DNA of 31,105 bases from CAYSZB01 sp964435475 (lineage in GTDB: Bacteria; Chloroflexota; Anaerolineae; Anaerolineales; Anaerolineaceae): positions 1 to 31,105 of the forward strand of contig CAYSZB010000026.1 in assembly GCA_964435475.1 (NCBI GenBank), given 5' to 3'. Position 1 is the stretch's first letter; each line of letters begins with the position of its first letter. The position numbers and the translations under genes were made by a program. The notes under the pieces were generated by a model, which was given only the letters and a program-made list of their open reading frames with translations, was not told where the DNA came from and did not search any database. Shown here piece by piece: positions 1-8,879 of this stretch.

Positions 1-30
1 CAGTTTATCAGGTCCAAAGTGAAGGTTGCT

Positions 31-1557
31 ATGGAAATATTCTCAGTCCAGGAAATGAAAGATTTGGAAATTCAGGCTAACGCCTTAGGACTGTCATTTG
101 ACAGGATGATGCAAAATGCAGGCATGGGCCTGGCTAGTTGGGTCATCAAAAATTTCCCTGTAAACAAGTGGCAAAAGGTTTTCGCTCTTATCGGCTCAGG
201 TAAGAATGGTTCAGATACCCTAATCGCCTTATCCGAACTTTGCCGTCACGGATATTATTGCATCGCCTTCCTGGTGCGGAAACGGCAACCAGATAATTAT
301 TCAAGGGATTTCGAGCTAAGTGGGGGATCAATCCTCTCAGACCTTGAAACTATCAAAGGTATATTCTCCAATCGAACGATCGTTTTGGATGGCATCATTG
401 GCACCGGGTTCAAACCGCCCATGGACGAAGAATTACAGGCTCAAATGTCCCATGTAAACCAGGCGATCTTGATTCATCCAGAGAGCACTAAAGTGATCGC
501 TGTGGACTGTCCTTCAGGGGTTGATGCAGATCTTGGAAGTGTTTCTTCAGCCACCATTAAAGCGAATTATACTGCCTGCATGGGTGGGGTGAAATCAGGC
601 TTATTGAAGGCACCAGCTATTAATTATTGTGGTGAATTCATCCACATTGCCATTGGAATTCCTCAAGATCTTCTCAACACTAGGGTGTATAAGTCGAAGA
701 TGGTTGGTCGTGAGTTTGCCAGGTCCTTGTTCCTGCCTCGGGACTCCACAGCTCACAAAGGTACGTTTGGTAAGTGTGTGATTTTTGCTGGTTCCAGGAA
801 ATATCCGGGAGCTGCGTACCTGGCATCCAAAGCCGCATATCTTACTGGAGCCGGGTTGGTGGCACTGGTTACTGAAGATATCGTTCAGCAACTTGTTGCA
901 GCGCGTGTTCCTGAAGTGATCTGGCTTTCAGACACGTACGGAGAGCTTAAAAATGAGCTTTCCTCCTACAATTCCTACCTGGTCGGTCCTGGCCTTGACC
1001 ACACACCTGATTCCGCGCAGCGCTTTGCCAGTGCTCTTGACATTTTCAAAACACACTCTGCACAGCACAAAAAACGGTTGATCCTGGATGCGGATGGTTT
1101 GAGATTATTGGCCATGAAAAAGGATTGGTGGCTTGACCTGCCGCCGGATGCGATCCTAACGCCGCATCCCGGCGAAATGGCGGAGTTGACCGGATTGAGC
1201 ATTGAAGAAATCCAAGCTAAAAGATGGGAATGCGCAAAACTTTATGCACAAAAATGGCAAAAGGTGATTGTCTTAAAAGGAGCACCAACTGTGATCGCCG
1301 ATCCTGCACAAAACCTGGCTGTCATTCCCATTGTCACTGCCGCGCTTGCAACAGCCGGCACTGGGGATGTACTTGCAGGCGTGATCGCTGGTTTGTGCGC
1401 ACAGGAATATGATGCATTCAATGCCTGCATGCTGGGTGCGTATATCCATGCAAACGCAGGTCTGTTGATAGAACAGCATTATCACCAGACTTATTCGTCA
1501 AACGCATCCGAGGTACTTGATTTCCTTCCCGCATCCATCACTGAGACCTTAAAATAA
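31..1557 (+). CDS. nnr: Bifunctional NAD(P)H-hydrate repair enzyme (epimerase + ADP-dependent dehydratase)
   Basis: Repairs hydrated NADH/NADPH (NADHX/NADPHX): the N-terminal YjeF_N domain epimerises R- to S-hydrates and the C-terminal ribokinase-like domain dehydrates the S form using ADP. The N-terminal half keeps VLDGIIGTG and VDCPSGVDAD, which carry the acidic catalytic residue and phosphate-binding loop. The C-terminal half shows HKGTFGK, ILDADGL, LTPHPGEMAELTG and ATAGTGDVLAGVIAG, the classical dehydratase signatures. About 508 aa is the normal fused length. I prefer the ATG at 31, with GAAGG 5 nt upstream, over an in-frame GTG at 19. Oddity: the usual GNNGGDG loop of the epimerase reads GKNGSDT. 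It converges on the ytxH-like gene across a shared hairpin. Family assignment is very secure; epimerase activity is slightly less so. Confidence 0.93.
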   Translation: MEIFSVQEMKDLEIQANALGLSFDRMMQNAGMGLASWVIKNFPVNKWQKVFALIGSGKNGSDTLIALSELCRHGYYCIAFLVRKRQPDNYSRDFELSGGSILSDLETIKGIFSNRTIVLDGIIGTGFKPPMDEELQAQMSHVNQAILIHPESTKVIAVDCPSGVDADLGSVSSATIKANYTACMGGVKSGLLKAPAINYCGEFIHIAIGIPQDLLNTRVYKSKMVGREFARSLFLPRDSTAHKGTFGKCVIFAGSRKYPGAAYLASKAAYLTGAGLVALVTEDIVQQLVAARVPEVIWLSDTYGELKNELSSYNSYLVGPGLDHTPDSAQRFASALDIFKTHSAQHKKRLILDADGLRLLAMKKDWWLDLPPDAILTPHPGEMAELTGLSIEEIQAKRWECAKLYAQKWQKVIVLKGAPTVIADPAQNLAVIPIVTAALATAGTGDVLAGVIAGLCAQEYDAFNACMLGAYIHANAGLLIEQHYHQTYSSNASEVLDFLPASITETLK

Positions 1558-1588
1558 TGCAGGCAATTATGATGAATAATTGCCTGCA
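1558..1588. terminator. Bidirectional hairpin between convergent nnr and ytxH-like genes
   Basis: A perfect 13-bp inverted repeat (tgcaggcaattat / ataattgcctgca) encloses the 5-nt loop gatga and starts directly after the nnr stop. Read on the minus strand it is followed by TTATTTT, so it fits a Rho-independent terminator best for the minus-strand genes. The plus-strand side has only a weak T-rich tail. Confidence 0.75.
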
Positions 1589-1613
1589 TATGAACTTAAT
1601 AATTTGAAAGAAC

Positions 1614-1967
1614 TTACTCTGCTGTCTCGCTTAACTTCTTCTTGGGCCGGATGCTCTCGGCAAGTTTCTCGCGCTGCTCATCAATCACAACCTGGCCTTT
1701 TGTCTTGATCTCAGTTACTTTCTGCTTTGACACATCAGCAAATTCTTCAACCTTGACTTTTGCTTCTTGATATGCTTTTTCAGCTTTCAGTTTTGCTTCT
1801 TCGTAGGTCTCTGCCGATTTATCTTTTAGCTCAATCGCTTTTTCTTTGATCAATCGTCGTGTTTCTTCACCAGTTTGTGGGGCTAACAAGAGGGATACTG
1901 CCGCACCAGTTAATGCACCGACTGCAAAGCCGATCAAGAATACACCAAAATCATTATTATCTGACAT
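1614..1967 (-). CDS. YtxH-like membrane-anchored coiled-coil protein
   Basis: A 117-aa protein with one N-terminal glycine/alanine-rich membrane segment (FLIGFAVGALTGAAVSLLLAP, about residues 9-29) followed by PQTGEETR and a long charged Lys/Glu/Ala helix. This is the YtxH (general-stress-type) architecture: a small membrane anchor with a coiled-coil tail on the cytoplasmic side. The molecular role of the family is not established. The start is supported by AAAGGAGC about 5 nt upstream. It lies 40 nt downstream of the two-TM gene on the same strand, so the two probably share a transcript ending at the hairpin in 1558-1588. Confidence 0.8.
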   Translation of the reverse strand: MSDNNDFGVFLIGFAVGALTGAAVSLLLAPQTGEETRRLIKEKAIELKDKSAETYEEAKLKAEKAYQEAKVKVEEFADVSKQKVTEIKTKGQVVIDEQREKLAESIRPKKKLSETAE

Positions 1968-2007
1968 ATTTGCTCCTTTATGAATATTTATTGTTCCTAA
2001 TTATAGT

Positions 2008-2448
2008 TTACTTCTTTGGTTTGAAGAGATCGAAAAGTTTTTTACCCATCGCGATCGATTGATTAAGTTTGATAACCGGCTCGGTCAGGTTGTTTCCCAG
2101 GAACCGCACTGTTCCTTTTAAGTGGTTGACAGTTTCATTGGTATTGTCGAGAATGGGTTTAACTTCATTTTGGATCAGGTTGGTGAGTAGTGCCAGCTGA
2201 ACAACAAGGATGATCAGCGCTACTCCAACAACCAGTGTTTCCAGTGCCATGATGATGATGAAAACGTCCCTGACCTGGCTGACCATTTGTTCATTGTCGG
2301 CATCCAACAAGAATATGAGACCCACAACGATCCCGGCCAGCAAAATGACCGAAACCAAGCTGATGATGATGATGGCTTTGGTTTTGGCCTTCTCTTGAGG
2401 GGTCCGGGGTGCCTTTATTGCCTTGGAAAGTTCGTTTATCTCACTCAT
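2008..2448 (-). CDS. Small membrane protein with two transmembrane helices (unknown function)
   Basis: A 146-aa protein. Two hydrophobic helices span about residues 26-48 and 63-88, followed by a polar amphipathic tail (VKPILDNTNETVNHLKGTVRF) resembling DUF948-type helical proteins, and a basic C-terminus ending KPKK. I do not recognise a precise family. Pairing with a YtxH-like gene suggests an envelope-associated role, as DUF948 and YtxH proteins are often neighbours; this is inference. No Shine-Dalgarno precedes the ATG. Instead an extended -10 box TGTTATAAT ends 6 nt before it, predicting an essentially leaderless transcript. Confidence 0.72.
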   Translation of the reverse strand: MSEINELSKAIKAPRTPQEKAKTKAIIIISLVSVILLAGIVVGLIFLLDADNEQMVSQVRDVFIIIMALETLVVGVALIILVVQLALLTNLIQNEVKPILDNTNETVNHLKGTVRFLGNNLTEPVIKLNQSIAMGKKLFDLFKPKK

Positions 2449-2454
2449 TTTTTT

Positions 2455-2463
2455 ATTATAACA
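2455..2463 (-). promoter_or_regulatory. Extended -10 promoter giving a predicted leaderless mRNA for the two-TM gene
   Basis: The minus strand reads TGTTATAAT, a perfect extended -10 element, followed by six A residues and then the ATG at 2448. A start site 6-7 nt after the -10 would fall at the A of the ATG. No convincing TTGACA lies 16-18 bp upstream, which is tolerated when the TGN extension is present. Confidence 0.6.
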
Positions 2464-2508
2464 TAGCAGAATTACAGGAAAATTGACCTGTACTGGCTTT
2501 ACATAAAA

Positions 2509-3285
2509 TTAATCATCAATAGTCAACTCAAGCTCTTCATTTCCTGAGACCCTTTCTGTGGCTATCACAGAAAAATCGCCAAAAACCTGGCTTTGCCTGG
2601 TGATTACATAATTCTGTTTAACAAGTTCCAGAATTGCCAAAAACACGATCAGCCGGTTTATTTTTGATCGGTCGTTTTCCAGCAGGTCATTAAAGAAAAG
2701 GGTTTTGCGAGTCATCAGTCCGGAAATGATGGAACTGATCTTCCGTTTAAGGGTCAACTTCGGGATCGATATGACAGTGCCCAATGCTTTAACTTCAGCC
2801 TCAGAATGGTAGATCATCTGCAAAGCACTGACCAAATCATCCAGGTTGATTTCGCTCATGTCCACGTTGACCTTGGGAGAGATGGGCTTTGCTATATGGA
2901 TATATGTTCTTAACCCTTTATCTTCCCTCTCCCGCAACCAGCTGGCGATTTGTTTTACCTTGCGATAAATGACCAGTTGTCTGGCCAGTGCTTCGCCGAT
3001 GTCCTCCTCGTCTGGTGGACGGATGATCGGCCTGGGTAACAGGGCTTCGGACTTTATCTGGATTAATTTGGATGCAATGACCAGGAATTCAGATATGTCA
3101 GCAGCATTGATAGCCTGAAGTTGTTCGATGTAGTAGATATATTGGTCAGTTACTTTAGCCAAGGACAACTTGGTAATGTCGAGTTCTGATCGTTGAATCA
3201 GGTCGAGTAAAAGGTCCAGCGGGCCTGAAAACACTTCCGTGTCAACTGAATAAGGAATGCCGTCATTCGTTTCTGAAAAATTCAT
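2509..3285 (-). CDS. scpA: Segregation and condensation protein A (kleisin of SMC-ScpAB)
   Basis: The kleisin subunit that bridges the SMC head domains and binds ScpB, forming the bacterial condensin ring for chromosome compaction and segregation. The N-terminus has the hallmark VFSGPLDLLLDLI (residues 18-30), followed by the helical SMC-neck-binding region with ISEFLVIASKLIQIKSEALL. The C-terminal part (about 195-245, SKINRLIVFLAILELVKQ) is the winged-helix head-binding domain. At 258 aa it is the standard length. The partner smc lies 2 kb away on the other strand beyond thrC and rnc; scpB is not in this window. The start lacks a Shine-Dalgarno, and TATAAT lies 9 nt before the ATG. Confidence 0.93.
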   Translation of the reverse strand: MNFSETNDGIPYSVDTEVFSGPLDLLLDLIQRSELDITKLSLAKVTDQYIYYIEQLQAINAADISEFLVIASKLIQIKSEALLPRPIIRPPDEEDIGEALARQLVIYRKVKQIASWLREREDKGLRTYIHIAKPISPKVNVDMSEINLDDLVSALQMIYHSEAEVKALGTVISIPKLTLKRKISSIISGLMTRKTLFFNDLLENDRSKINRLIVFLAILELVKQNYVITRQSQVFGDFSVIATERVSGNEELELTIDD

Positions 3286-3294
3286 CGCGCAGAT

Positions 3295-3300
3295 ATTATA
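3295..3300 (-). promoter_or_regulatory. -10 box of scpA (predicted near-leaderless)
   Basis: A perfect TATAAT on the minus strand is separated from the scpA ATG by 9 nt (ATCTGCGCG). With the usual 6-7 nt from the -10 to the start site, the leader would be only about 2-3 nt. No clear -35 is seen. Confidence 0.55.
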
Positions 3301-3322
3301 GCTTATGAAAAGTAATCTAAGA

Positions 3323-3328
3323 TATAAT
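3323..3328 (+). promoter_or_regulatory. -10 box of thrC (predicted near-leaderless)
   Basis: A perfect TATAAT on the plus strand is separated from the first ATG of thrC by 9 nt (TTCTAGCCG). It sits 22 bp from the oppositely oriented scpA -10, so both promoters are packed into a 52-bp gap. No Shine-Dalgarno is present. Confidence 0.55.
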
Positions 3329-3337
3329 TTCTAGCCG

Positions 3338-4432
3338 ATGATGACTACTTATTTATGCATTAATTGTTCTGAAAAGTATCCGCCTGAAGGATTACCCTAC
3401 ACTTGCCCTAAATGCGGTGGCATCTTCACTGTTGATCTGTCCCAGGTGTTAACTCGGGATGACTTTTCTAATAACGAGCCTGGAATCTGGCGTTTTAGGC
3501 ACACTTTTGGTTTACCGGATGATTCACCGCTTTCATATCTTGGCGAAGGCAGAACACCATTATTGCAACTGGATTTCTCAGGCAATCCGGTGTACTTAAA
3601 AATGGAAACCCACAACCCGACTTTATCCTTCAAGGATCGGGCTACTGCGGTTCTGACCAGCATGCTCAGGCAGCGCAAGGTCCATAAAGCTGTGGAAGAC
3701 TCCTCGGGTAATGCCGGGGCATCCTTTGCCGCCTATTGTTCCGCATTTGGGGTTGAGGCTGAGATCTTTATCCCTGAATCAACCTCCGGTCCCAAACGTC
3801 TCCAGATTGAATCATACAATGCCAGTATCAACCAGGTTGCAGGTTCCCGTCAGGCAACAACTGATGCTGCTTTGCTCAAGGTAAGGCAGAACAGGTTGGT
3901 CTACGCGAGCCATGCCTATCAACCCTTTGGATTGTCAGGGATTGCCACGGTTGCATATGAGATTTTTGAACAACTTGGCGCCCAACCGGATCTGGTCATC
4001 GCGCCAGTTGGGCATGGCAGCTTGTTACTGGGTCTGATTAAAGGATTTGAACTGCTGAAAAAGTCACATCTGGTCAATACCTTGCCGGAATTTATTGGTG
4101 TTCAGGCCGAAAACTGCGCACCTGTTGGCTCCATGTGGAATAAAGCTAAAACTTTTACGCCTTATTCCGAGACCATTGCAGAAGGGGTGCGCGTCACCAC
4201 CCCGATCCGTGGCAGGGAGATCATCACCAGGCTGCAGCAGTCCAGTGGAAGTATAATGACTATCCCTGAGCGCGCCATCATTGCAGCCTGGCAGGACCTT
4301 AAAAAGAATGGAATTTTTGTGGAGCCGACTTCTGCTTTAGTTTGGGCGGCTTACAGGAAATTATCCTCGGAGATTTACAAATTTCCGGTGTTGATCATGA
4401 CTGGTTACGGGTTAAAATCTGGGAATGCATAA
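3338..4432 (+). CDS. thrC: Threonine synthase with N-terminal zinc-ribbon
   Basis: PLP enzyme converting O-phospho-L-homoserine to L-threonine. The N-terminus carries a CxxC...CxxC zinc ribbon (C7, C10, C23, C26), common in the shorter threonine synthase subfamily. The PLP lysine is K99 in NPTLSFKDR; the phosphate and substrate loop SSGNAGAS follows at 122-129, and the glycine-rich PLP phosphate motif is PVGHGSLLLG. At 364 aa it suits this short subfamily. Two adjacent ATGs (3338 and 3341) are possible starts. The gene is first in a thrC-rnc-smc run with a 57-nt gap to rnc. A related PLP lyase of fold type II is the main alternative, but the Zn ribbon plus SFKDR strongly favours ThrC. Confidence 0.88.
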   Translation: MMTTYLCINCSEKYPPEGLPYTCPKCGGIFTVDLSQVLTRDDFSNNEPGIWRFRHTFGLPDDSPLSYLGEGRTPLLQLDFSGNPVYLKMETHNPTLSFKDRATAVLTSMLRQRKVHKAVEDSSGNAGASFAAYCSAFGVEAEIFIPESTSGPKRLQIESYNASINQVAGSRQATTDAALLKVRQNRLVYASHAYQPFGLSGIATVAYEIFEQLGAQPDLVIAPVGHGSLLLGLIKGFELLKKSHLVNTLPEFIGVQAENCAPVGSMWNKAKTFTPYSETIAEGVRVTTPIRGREIITRLQQSSGSIMTIPERAIIAAWQDLKKNGIFVEPTSALVWAAYRKLSSEIYKFPVLIMTGYGLKSGNA

Positions 4433-4489
4433 TCTGGTTATTATTTTTATGAAACTTTCAATAAAGAAAGCATTAAGTTACGAAAAACA

Positions 4490-5206
4490 ATGACCTGCGG
4501 TAATTGTAACGAAGAAGAACTTAATAATTTTAAACAACGACTAGGCATCCAGGCACTGGATGACTTTCTCCTGCTGCGCGCATTGACCCACCGATCTTAC
4601 CTCAACGAAAATCATGCAGCGCTGGAGGATAACGAACGCCTGGAGTTCCTGGGGGATTCGATCCTCAGTTTTGTAGTGGCGGAATGGTTGTATCATCACT
4701 TCCCTGACAAGCCTGAAGGGGACTTGACAAAGTTGCGGGCAGCGATTGTTTCTACCGATCAACTTGCAGGAATTGCCAGGCAATTTGAGGTCGGACGCTA
4801 CATTCAGTTGGGTCGTGGTGAAGATCAGGCGGGTGGGCGCGATCGTAATGCGATCCTTTGTGATACATTCGAAGCATTGATTGGTGCGGTATATTTAGCC
4901 TTGGGTCTTGTTCAGGTCAATGCCATCCTGACCCCGATTATTGAGCAGGTGATCGAAGGTATTTTGATCGAACACCAATATGAGGATCCTAAAAGCATTC
5001 TCCAGGAATGGGCACAGGCCAGTGGATCAGCTTCACTGAAATATTTTGTCCTGGCAGAGAAAGGTCCGGATCATTCTAAGACATTTGAAGTTGAGGTCAG
5101 GATTGACGATAAGAAAATGGGCGTTGGAAAAGGCAGCAGCAAGCAGCAGGCAGAAAAAGCGGCAGCCAGGCAGGCGCTTGAATTTATTAACAAATTGGAT
5201 AATTGA
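4490..5206 (+). CDS. rnc: Ribonuclease III
   Basis: Double-strand-specific endoribonuclease for rRNA and mRNA processing. The signature NERLEFLGDS spans residues 48-57 with catalytic E52 and D56. The second pair of metal ligands is D125 and E128 in CDTFEALIGAVYL. A C-terminal dsRNA-binding domain runs from about 165 (DPKSILQEW) to 235, ending in the GKGSSKQQAEKAAARQAL helix. At 238 aa it is the standard length. The stop lies 2 nt before the smc ATG, so the two are translationally coupled, matching the common rnc-smc order. No clear Shine-Dalgarno is seen before its own ATG. Confidence 0.95.
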   Translation: MTCGNCNEEELNNFKQRLGIQALDDFLLLRALTHRSYLNENHAALEDNERLEFLGDSILSFVVAEWLYHHFPDKPEGDLTKLRAAIVSTDQLAGIARQFEVGRYIQLGRGEDQAGGRDRNAILCDTFEALIGAVYLALGLVQVNAILTPIIEQVIEGILIEHQYEDPKSILQEWAQASGSASLKYFVLAEKGPDHSKTFEVEVRIDDKKMGVGKGSSKQQAEKAAARQALEFINKLDN

Positions 5207-5208
5207 TA

Positions 5209-8200
5209 ATGCCAAAGCATTTTACCTCCTTGGAATTGCACGGATATAAGACTTTTGCCAATCAGACGGAGTTCAAGTTACCGGGCATGGTCACTGCGAT
5301 CGTTGGCCCTAACGGCTCTGGGAAGTCAAACATTGCAGATGCAGTACGCTGGGTTCTGGGTGAACAATCTTACACCCTCCTGAGGGCAAAGAAAACCGAA
5401 GACATGATCTTCGCCGGTTCAGAACAGCGTTCACGTGCCGGTTTTGCCTCTGTTTCCATCGCGTTTGACAATGAAGATGGCTGGTTGCCGATTGATTACA
5501 CGGAGGTCGTCCTGACCCGCCGTGCCTATCGCGATGGTCAGAATGAATACCTGATCAATAATCAGAAGGTACGATTAAAGGATTTCCATGAATTACTGGC
5601 CAGCACCGGTTTGGGAGATCGTAATTATTCGATCATTGGGCAGGGATTGGTGGATGTGGCTTTGGCGATAAAACCGGATGAACGTCGAAAGCTCTTTGAA
5701 GAGGCTGCTGGCATAAATCTTTACCGTGAACGTAAAGAGGAAAGCCTGAAGCGACTGGATGCCTCTCAACGCAACCTGGAAAGGGTGCTGGACATCCTGA
5801 CAGAAATAAAACCCAGGTTGCGAAGTCTTGAGCGGCAGGCTGCAAAAGCCAGCGAATTCAGACGCCTTCAGAATGACCTGCAAGCACACCTTAGGGATTG
5901 GTATGGGTATTATTGGTTCACAGCACAGGAAGACCTGCTGAAAGCAAAAAATGCCTACAAGGACTTTGAATTAAAGGTTACTGAAACCAAGAAAAGGCAA
6001 CTGGGAATTGCTGATGAGATAAAACGATACAACCTGGACTTGCAGGTGAAGCGGGAGGAGATAAACCATTATCATTCGGAACTCGCCAATCTCCACAAGG
6101 AAATTGAAGGCATCAATTTAAAGCTTGCGATCCTGTATGAAAGGGATCTATCACTGAAATCTGTTATCAATGACCTTGAAAACAGGCGAATTGCGATTGA
6201 TGAAGGGCTCGTTGCCAGGAAAAAAGAGACTCAAGATATTGTAACTTTATCAACTGGTCTCCAGATGGAATTGGATGAATTATCCAGCCAATGTGAAGGT
6301 CTTAAACAGGAATTGTTAAAGAAAAGGTCCGAGAGAAGTAAAGTTGAATCCCAGCTTACCGAACTCAGGCAGAAACAATCAGTTATTAATACAAAACTTG
6401 TCAATCTCAATGCCAGAGAATCAGAGACCCGCGATCGGGTGACAGAATTGGTGACGACCATTGACCGATCTGATAAACAACTTGATTCAATCAACCAACA
6501 TTTGCTGAAGGTCGAGGGTGAATTAGCCCAAAGGTTAGAAGCTGCCAGGCAAAAGCAGGTCACCAGAAGAGACTTTATAGCCCAACTTTCCAGGTTAACT
6601 GGCCAAACAGATCAACTTAACTCCAGGCTTGAAAGGTTAAAGAACACCATTAACGGCTTGGAAAACGATAAGGCACGCCTCAACACGAGGTTGGATTTGA
6701 TAAACCGTTCAGAGCAAGCGATGGAAGATCTTTCGCAGGGGGCCAAATCCCTGCTTCTTAAAGCGCCCAAAATTGACCTGGCACTTCAAGCCATCAATAA
6801 AGAATTGATCGTCCCCGAAAAATTTGAGTTGGCAATCGCCTCAGCTTTAAGCGATTCAATAGATATATTAAGACTTAAAAACAAGAACCTTAACATTGAC
6901 ATCCTCAATGTAATAGAGCCCAATATATCTGGCAGGGTTGCGATCATAAACCACGATGGCGAAAAGACATTCTACAATGACTTTACTTTGCCGCCCGGTA
7001 CCCCGGTGATAGGTAAAGCCTCAGACTTGATCGAATTCCCTCATGAACTTAGGGGAGTGGTCGAAACTTTGCTTAGTCGGGTCCTGGTAGTGCAGGATAA
7101 ACAAGCTGCATTCGATGTCATCCAGGTCATTCCACCATATTATAAAGTGGTTACTCTCCAGGGTGATCTCTTCCTTGGAAAAAGCATAATTTACCTGGGA
7201 AAGTCAGGTAACACCAGGAAAATCGGCCAACCCCGGGAAAAACAGGAGATGAAAGCCAAAGTACTTTCTTTGGAAGAGGAAATTCTCGGTTTATTACAGG
7301 AACAGCAATCTCTCCTTGTAGATATGGGCAAGCTGAATGCCGAAAAAGGTGATGTTCGAAAAGACCAGGAACGTCTTGAAGAGGAAGTTAACAAAGATCA
7401 ACTGCTGATAAATAATTTGGAAGTTGAGAAAAGTAAACTCACAGAGCAGGTGAACTGGCATACGACACAAAAACAAAATTCAACTGAAAAGTTAGCTGAA
7501 CTTCAAAAAAACCTTGCACTCATGAAACAGGAGTCAGAAAAGTTCCAATTTGAAGAGAGGGCGGTCAAAGACCAGATTAAGGAACGTCAGGATCAATTGG
7601 TTCTGATACCACTGGATGAATTGCAATCAAATGTCTACCGCTATGAGTCAGATATGGCCATCCTGAAGGCAAAACTGCACAATACGAAGCTCAGCCTGGA
7701 TGGGGTTAAATCGCAGGTTATGGAGGGCGAAAAGAACCTCTTGGAAATGACTACCAGGTTGGATCAATCAAAAAAGCAATCAAGTGAGATTGAACGTCAG
7801 AACCAACAATACCAGGAAGAATTAGCTCAGAAGAACAAGCTTATTACTGAATTACAGTCAAACCGCTCAGGGAACACAGAAGATCAATTCACCGACCTTG
7901 AGGGTAAATTGTCTCGCTTGCAATTGACTGAGGCAGACCTTCAAAGGGATTACTTGGTCAAGGAAAGGCAATTTACTCAGGCCTCATTGGACCTGACACT
8001 CAAAACGGACAAACTGGAAAATCTCAAGCAGCGCATTGAGGATGACTTTGGCATGGTCGAATTCGACTATATTCAAAATATTGAAGGTTCTACGCCTTTG
8101 CCTTTCAAGGATCTGATCATCGAATCCCTTAAACAAAAAGTGACATTGCCGGAAACTCTTGGGGAAGAAATAAAGGACCTGAAAAATCAGCTACGCAGGA

Positions 8201-8817
8201 TAGGATCGATCAACCCGGAAGCTTTGGCAGAGTACGACGAAGTGAAACAACGCTATACATTCCTTGATCAACAGGTCAAGGACCTGGAAAAGGCTTCAAC
8301 AGATCTGCGCAAGGTAATTGAAGAACTTGACGAGATTATGGCGCGTCAGTTCTTGAGTACCTTCAAATTGGTCAATGAAGAGTTCTCAAAGATGTTCACC
8401 CGGCTTTTTAATGGTGGCTCAGCCAGGTTATCCATATCTGATGAATCCCAACCAATTGAAAGTGGCATAGAGATCGAAGCCAAGCTCCCCGGCAGAAGGG
8501 AACAGGGGTTGGCTTCCCTGTCTGGCGGTGAAAGAAGTCTCGCAGCTTCAGCCTTGATCTTTGCCCTGCAGAAGGTCTCTCCAACACCGTTTTGTATTTT
8601 GGATGAAGTAGATGCCATGCTGGATGAATCGAATGTGGGGCGCTTCTGCGATCTCTTGTTGGAGTTATCTGAAGTTACCCAATTTATCATCATCACCCAC
8701 AACCGCACCACGGTCCAGGTGGCGGATATCATTTACGGTGTCACCATGGGACGGGATTCCTCCACCCAGGTCCTTTCCTTGCGTCTGGATGAAGTAGACC
8801 AGTCATATGTGGAATAA
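5209..8817 (+). CDS. smc: Chromosome segregation protein SMC
   Basis: Condensin-like ATPase that compacts and segregates chromosomes with ScpA/ScpB. Residues 33-40 are the Walker A GPNGSGKS, followed by the Q-loop-type WVLGEQS. Two long coiled coils (about 165-500 and 680-1010) flank a hinge around 520-650. The C-terminal head holds the ABC signature LSGGERS from residue 1104 and Walker B FCILDEVDA with D1132 and E1133. The length of 1202 aa is typical. I choose the ATG at 5209 (MPKHFTSLELHGYKTF) over an upstream in-frame TTG at 5203, because it matches the conserved family start and lies 2 nt after the rnc stop. A strong hairpin follows. Confidence 0.97.
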   Translation: MPKHFTSLELHGYKTFANQTEFKLPGMVTAIVGPNGSGKSNIADAVRWVLGEQSYTLLRAKKTEDMIFAGSEQRSRAGFASVSIAFDNEDGWLPIDYTEVVLTRRAYRDGQNEYLINNQKVRLKDFHELLASTGLGDRNYSIIGQGLVDVALAIKPDERRKLFEEAAGINLYRERKEESLKRLDASQRNLERVLDILTEIKPRLRSLERQAAKASEFRRLQNDLQAHLRDWYGYYWFTAQEDLLKAKNAYKDFELKVTETKKRQLGIADEIKRYNLDLQVKREEINHYHSELANLHKEIEGINLKLAILYERDLSLKSVINDLENRRIAIDEGLVARKKETQDIVTLSTGLQMELDELSSQCEGLKQELLKKRSERSKVESQLTELRQKQSVINTKLVNLNARESETRDRVTELVTTIDRSDKQLDSINQHLLKVEGELAQRLEAARQKQVTRRDFIAQLSRLTGQTDQLNSRLERLKNTINGLENDKARLNTRLDLINRSEQAMEDLSQGAKSLLLKAPKIDLALQAINKELIVPEKFELAIASALSDSIDILRLKNKNLNIDILNVIEPNISGRVAIINHDGEKTFYNDFTLPPGTPVIGKASDLIEFPHELRGVVETLLSRVLVVQDKQAAFDVIQVIPPYYKVVTLQGDLFLGKSIIYLGKSGNTRKIGQPREKQEMKAKVLSLEEEILGLLQEQQSLLVDMGKLNAEKGDVRKDQERLEEEVNKDQLLINNLEVEKSKLTEQVNWHTTQKQNSTEKLAELQKNLALMKQESEKFQFEERAVKDQIKERQDQLVLIPLDELQSNVYRYESDMAILKAKLHNTKLSLDGVKSQVMEGEKNLLEMTTRLDQSKKQSSEIERQNQQYQEELAQKNKLITELQSNRSGNTEDQFTDLEGKLSRLQLTEADLQRDYLVKERQFTQASLDLTLKTDKLENLKQRIEDDFGMVEFDYIQNIEGSTPLPFKDLIIESLKQKVTLPETLGEEIKDLKNQLRRIGSINPEALAEYDEVKQRYTFLDQQVKDLEKASTDLRKVIEELDEIMARQFLSTFKLVNEEFSKMFTRLFNGGSARLSISDESQPIESGIEIEAKLPGRREQGLASLSGGERSLAASALIFALQKVSPTPFCILDEVDAMLDESNVGRFCDLLLELSEVTQFIIITHNRTTVQVADIIYGVTMGRDSSTQVLSLRLDEVDQSYVE

Positions 8818-8821
8818 AGAC

Positions 8822-8858
8822 AAGTCAGAACCATCCGTTTTACGGGTGGTTCTGACTT
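8822..8858. terminator. Strong bidirectional terminator between smc and the parvulin gene
   Basis: A 16-bp inverted repeat (aagtcagaaccatccg / cgggtggttctgactt) has a single T-G wobble and the loop tttta. It lies 4 nt after the smc stop and upstream of the convergent parvulin stop. The minus-strand reading is followed by a T-rich tail (TGTCTTTATT), the plus-strand reading by TTCCT. It probably ends transcription from both sides. Confidence 0.8.
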
Positions 8859-8879
8859 CCTAAAATAAATGATCTGTTC

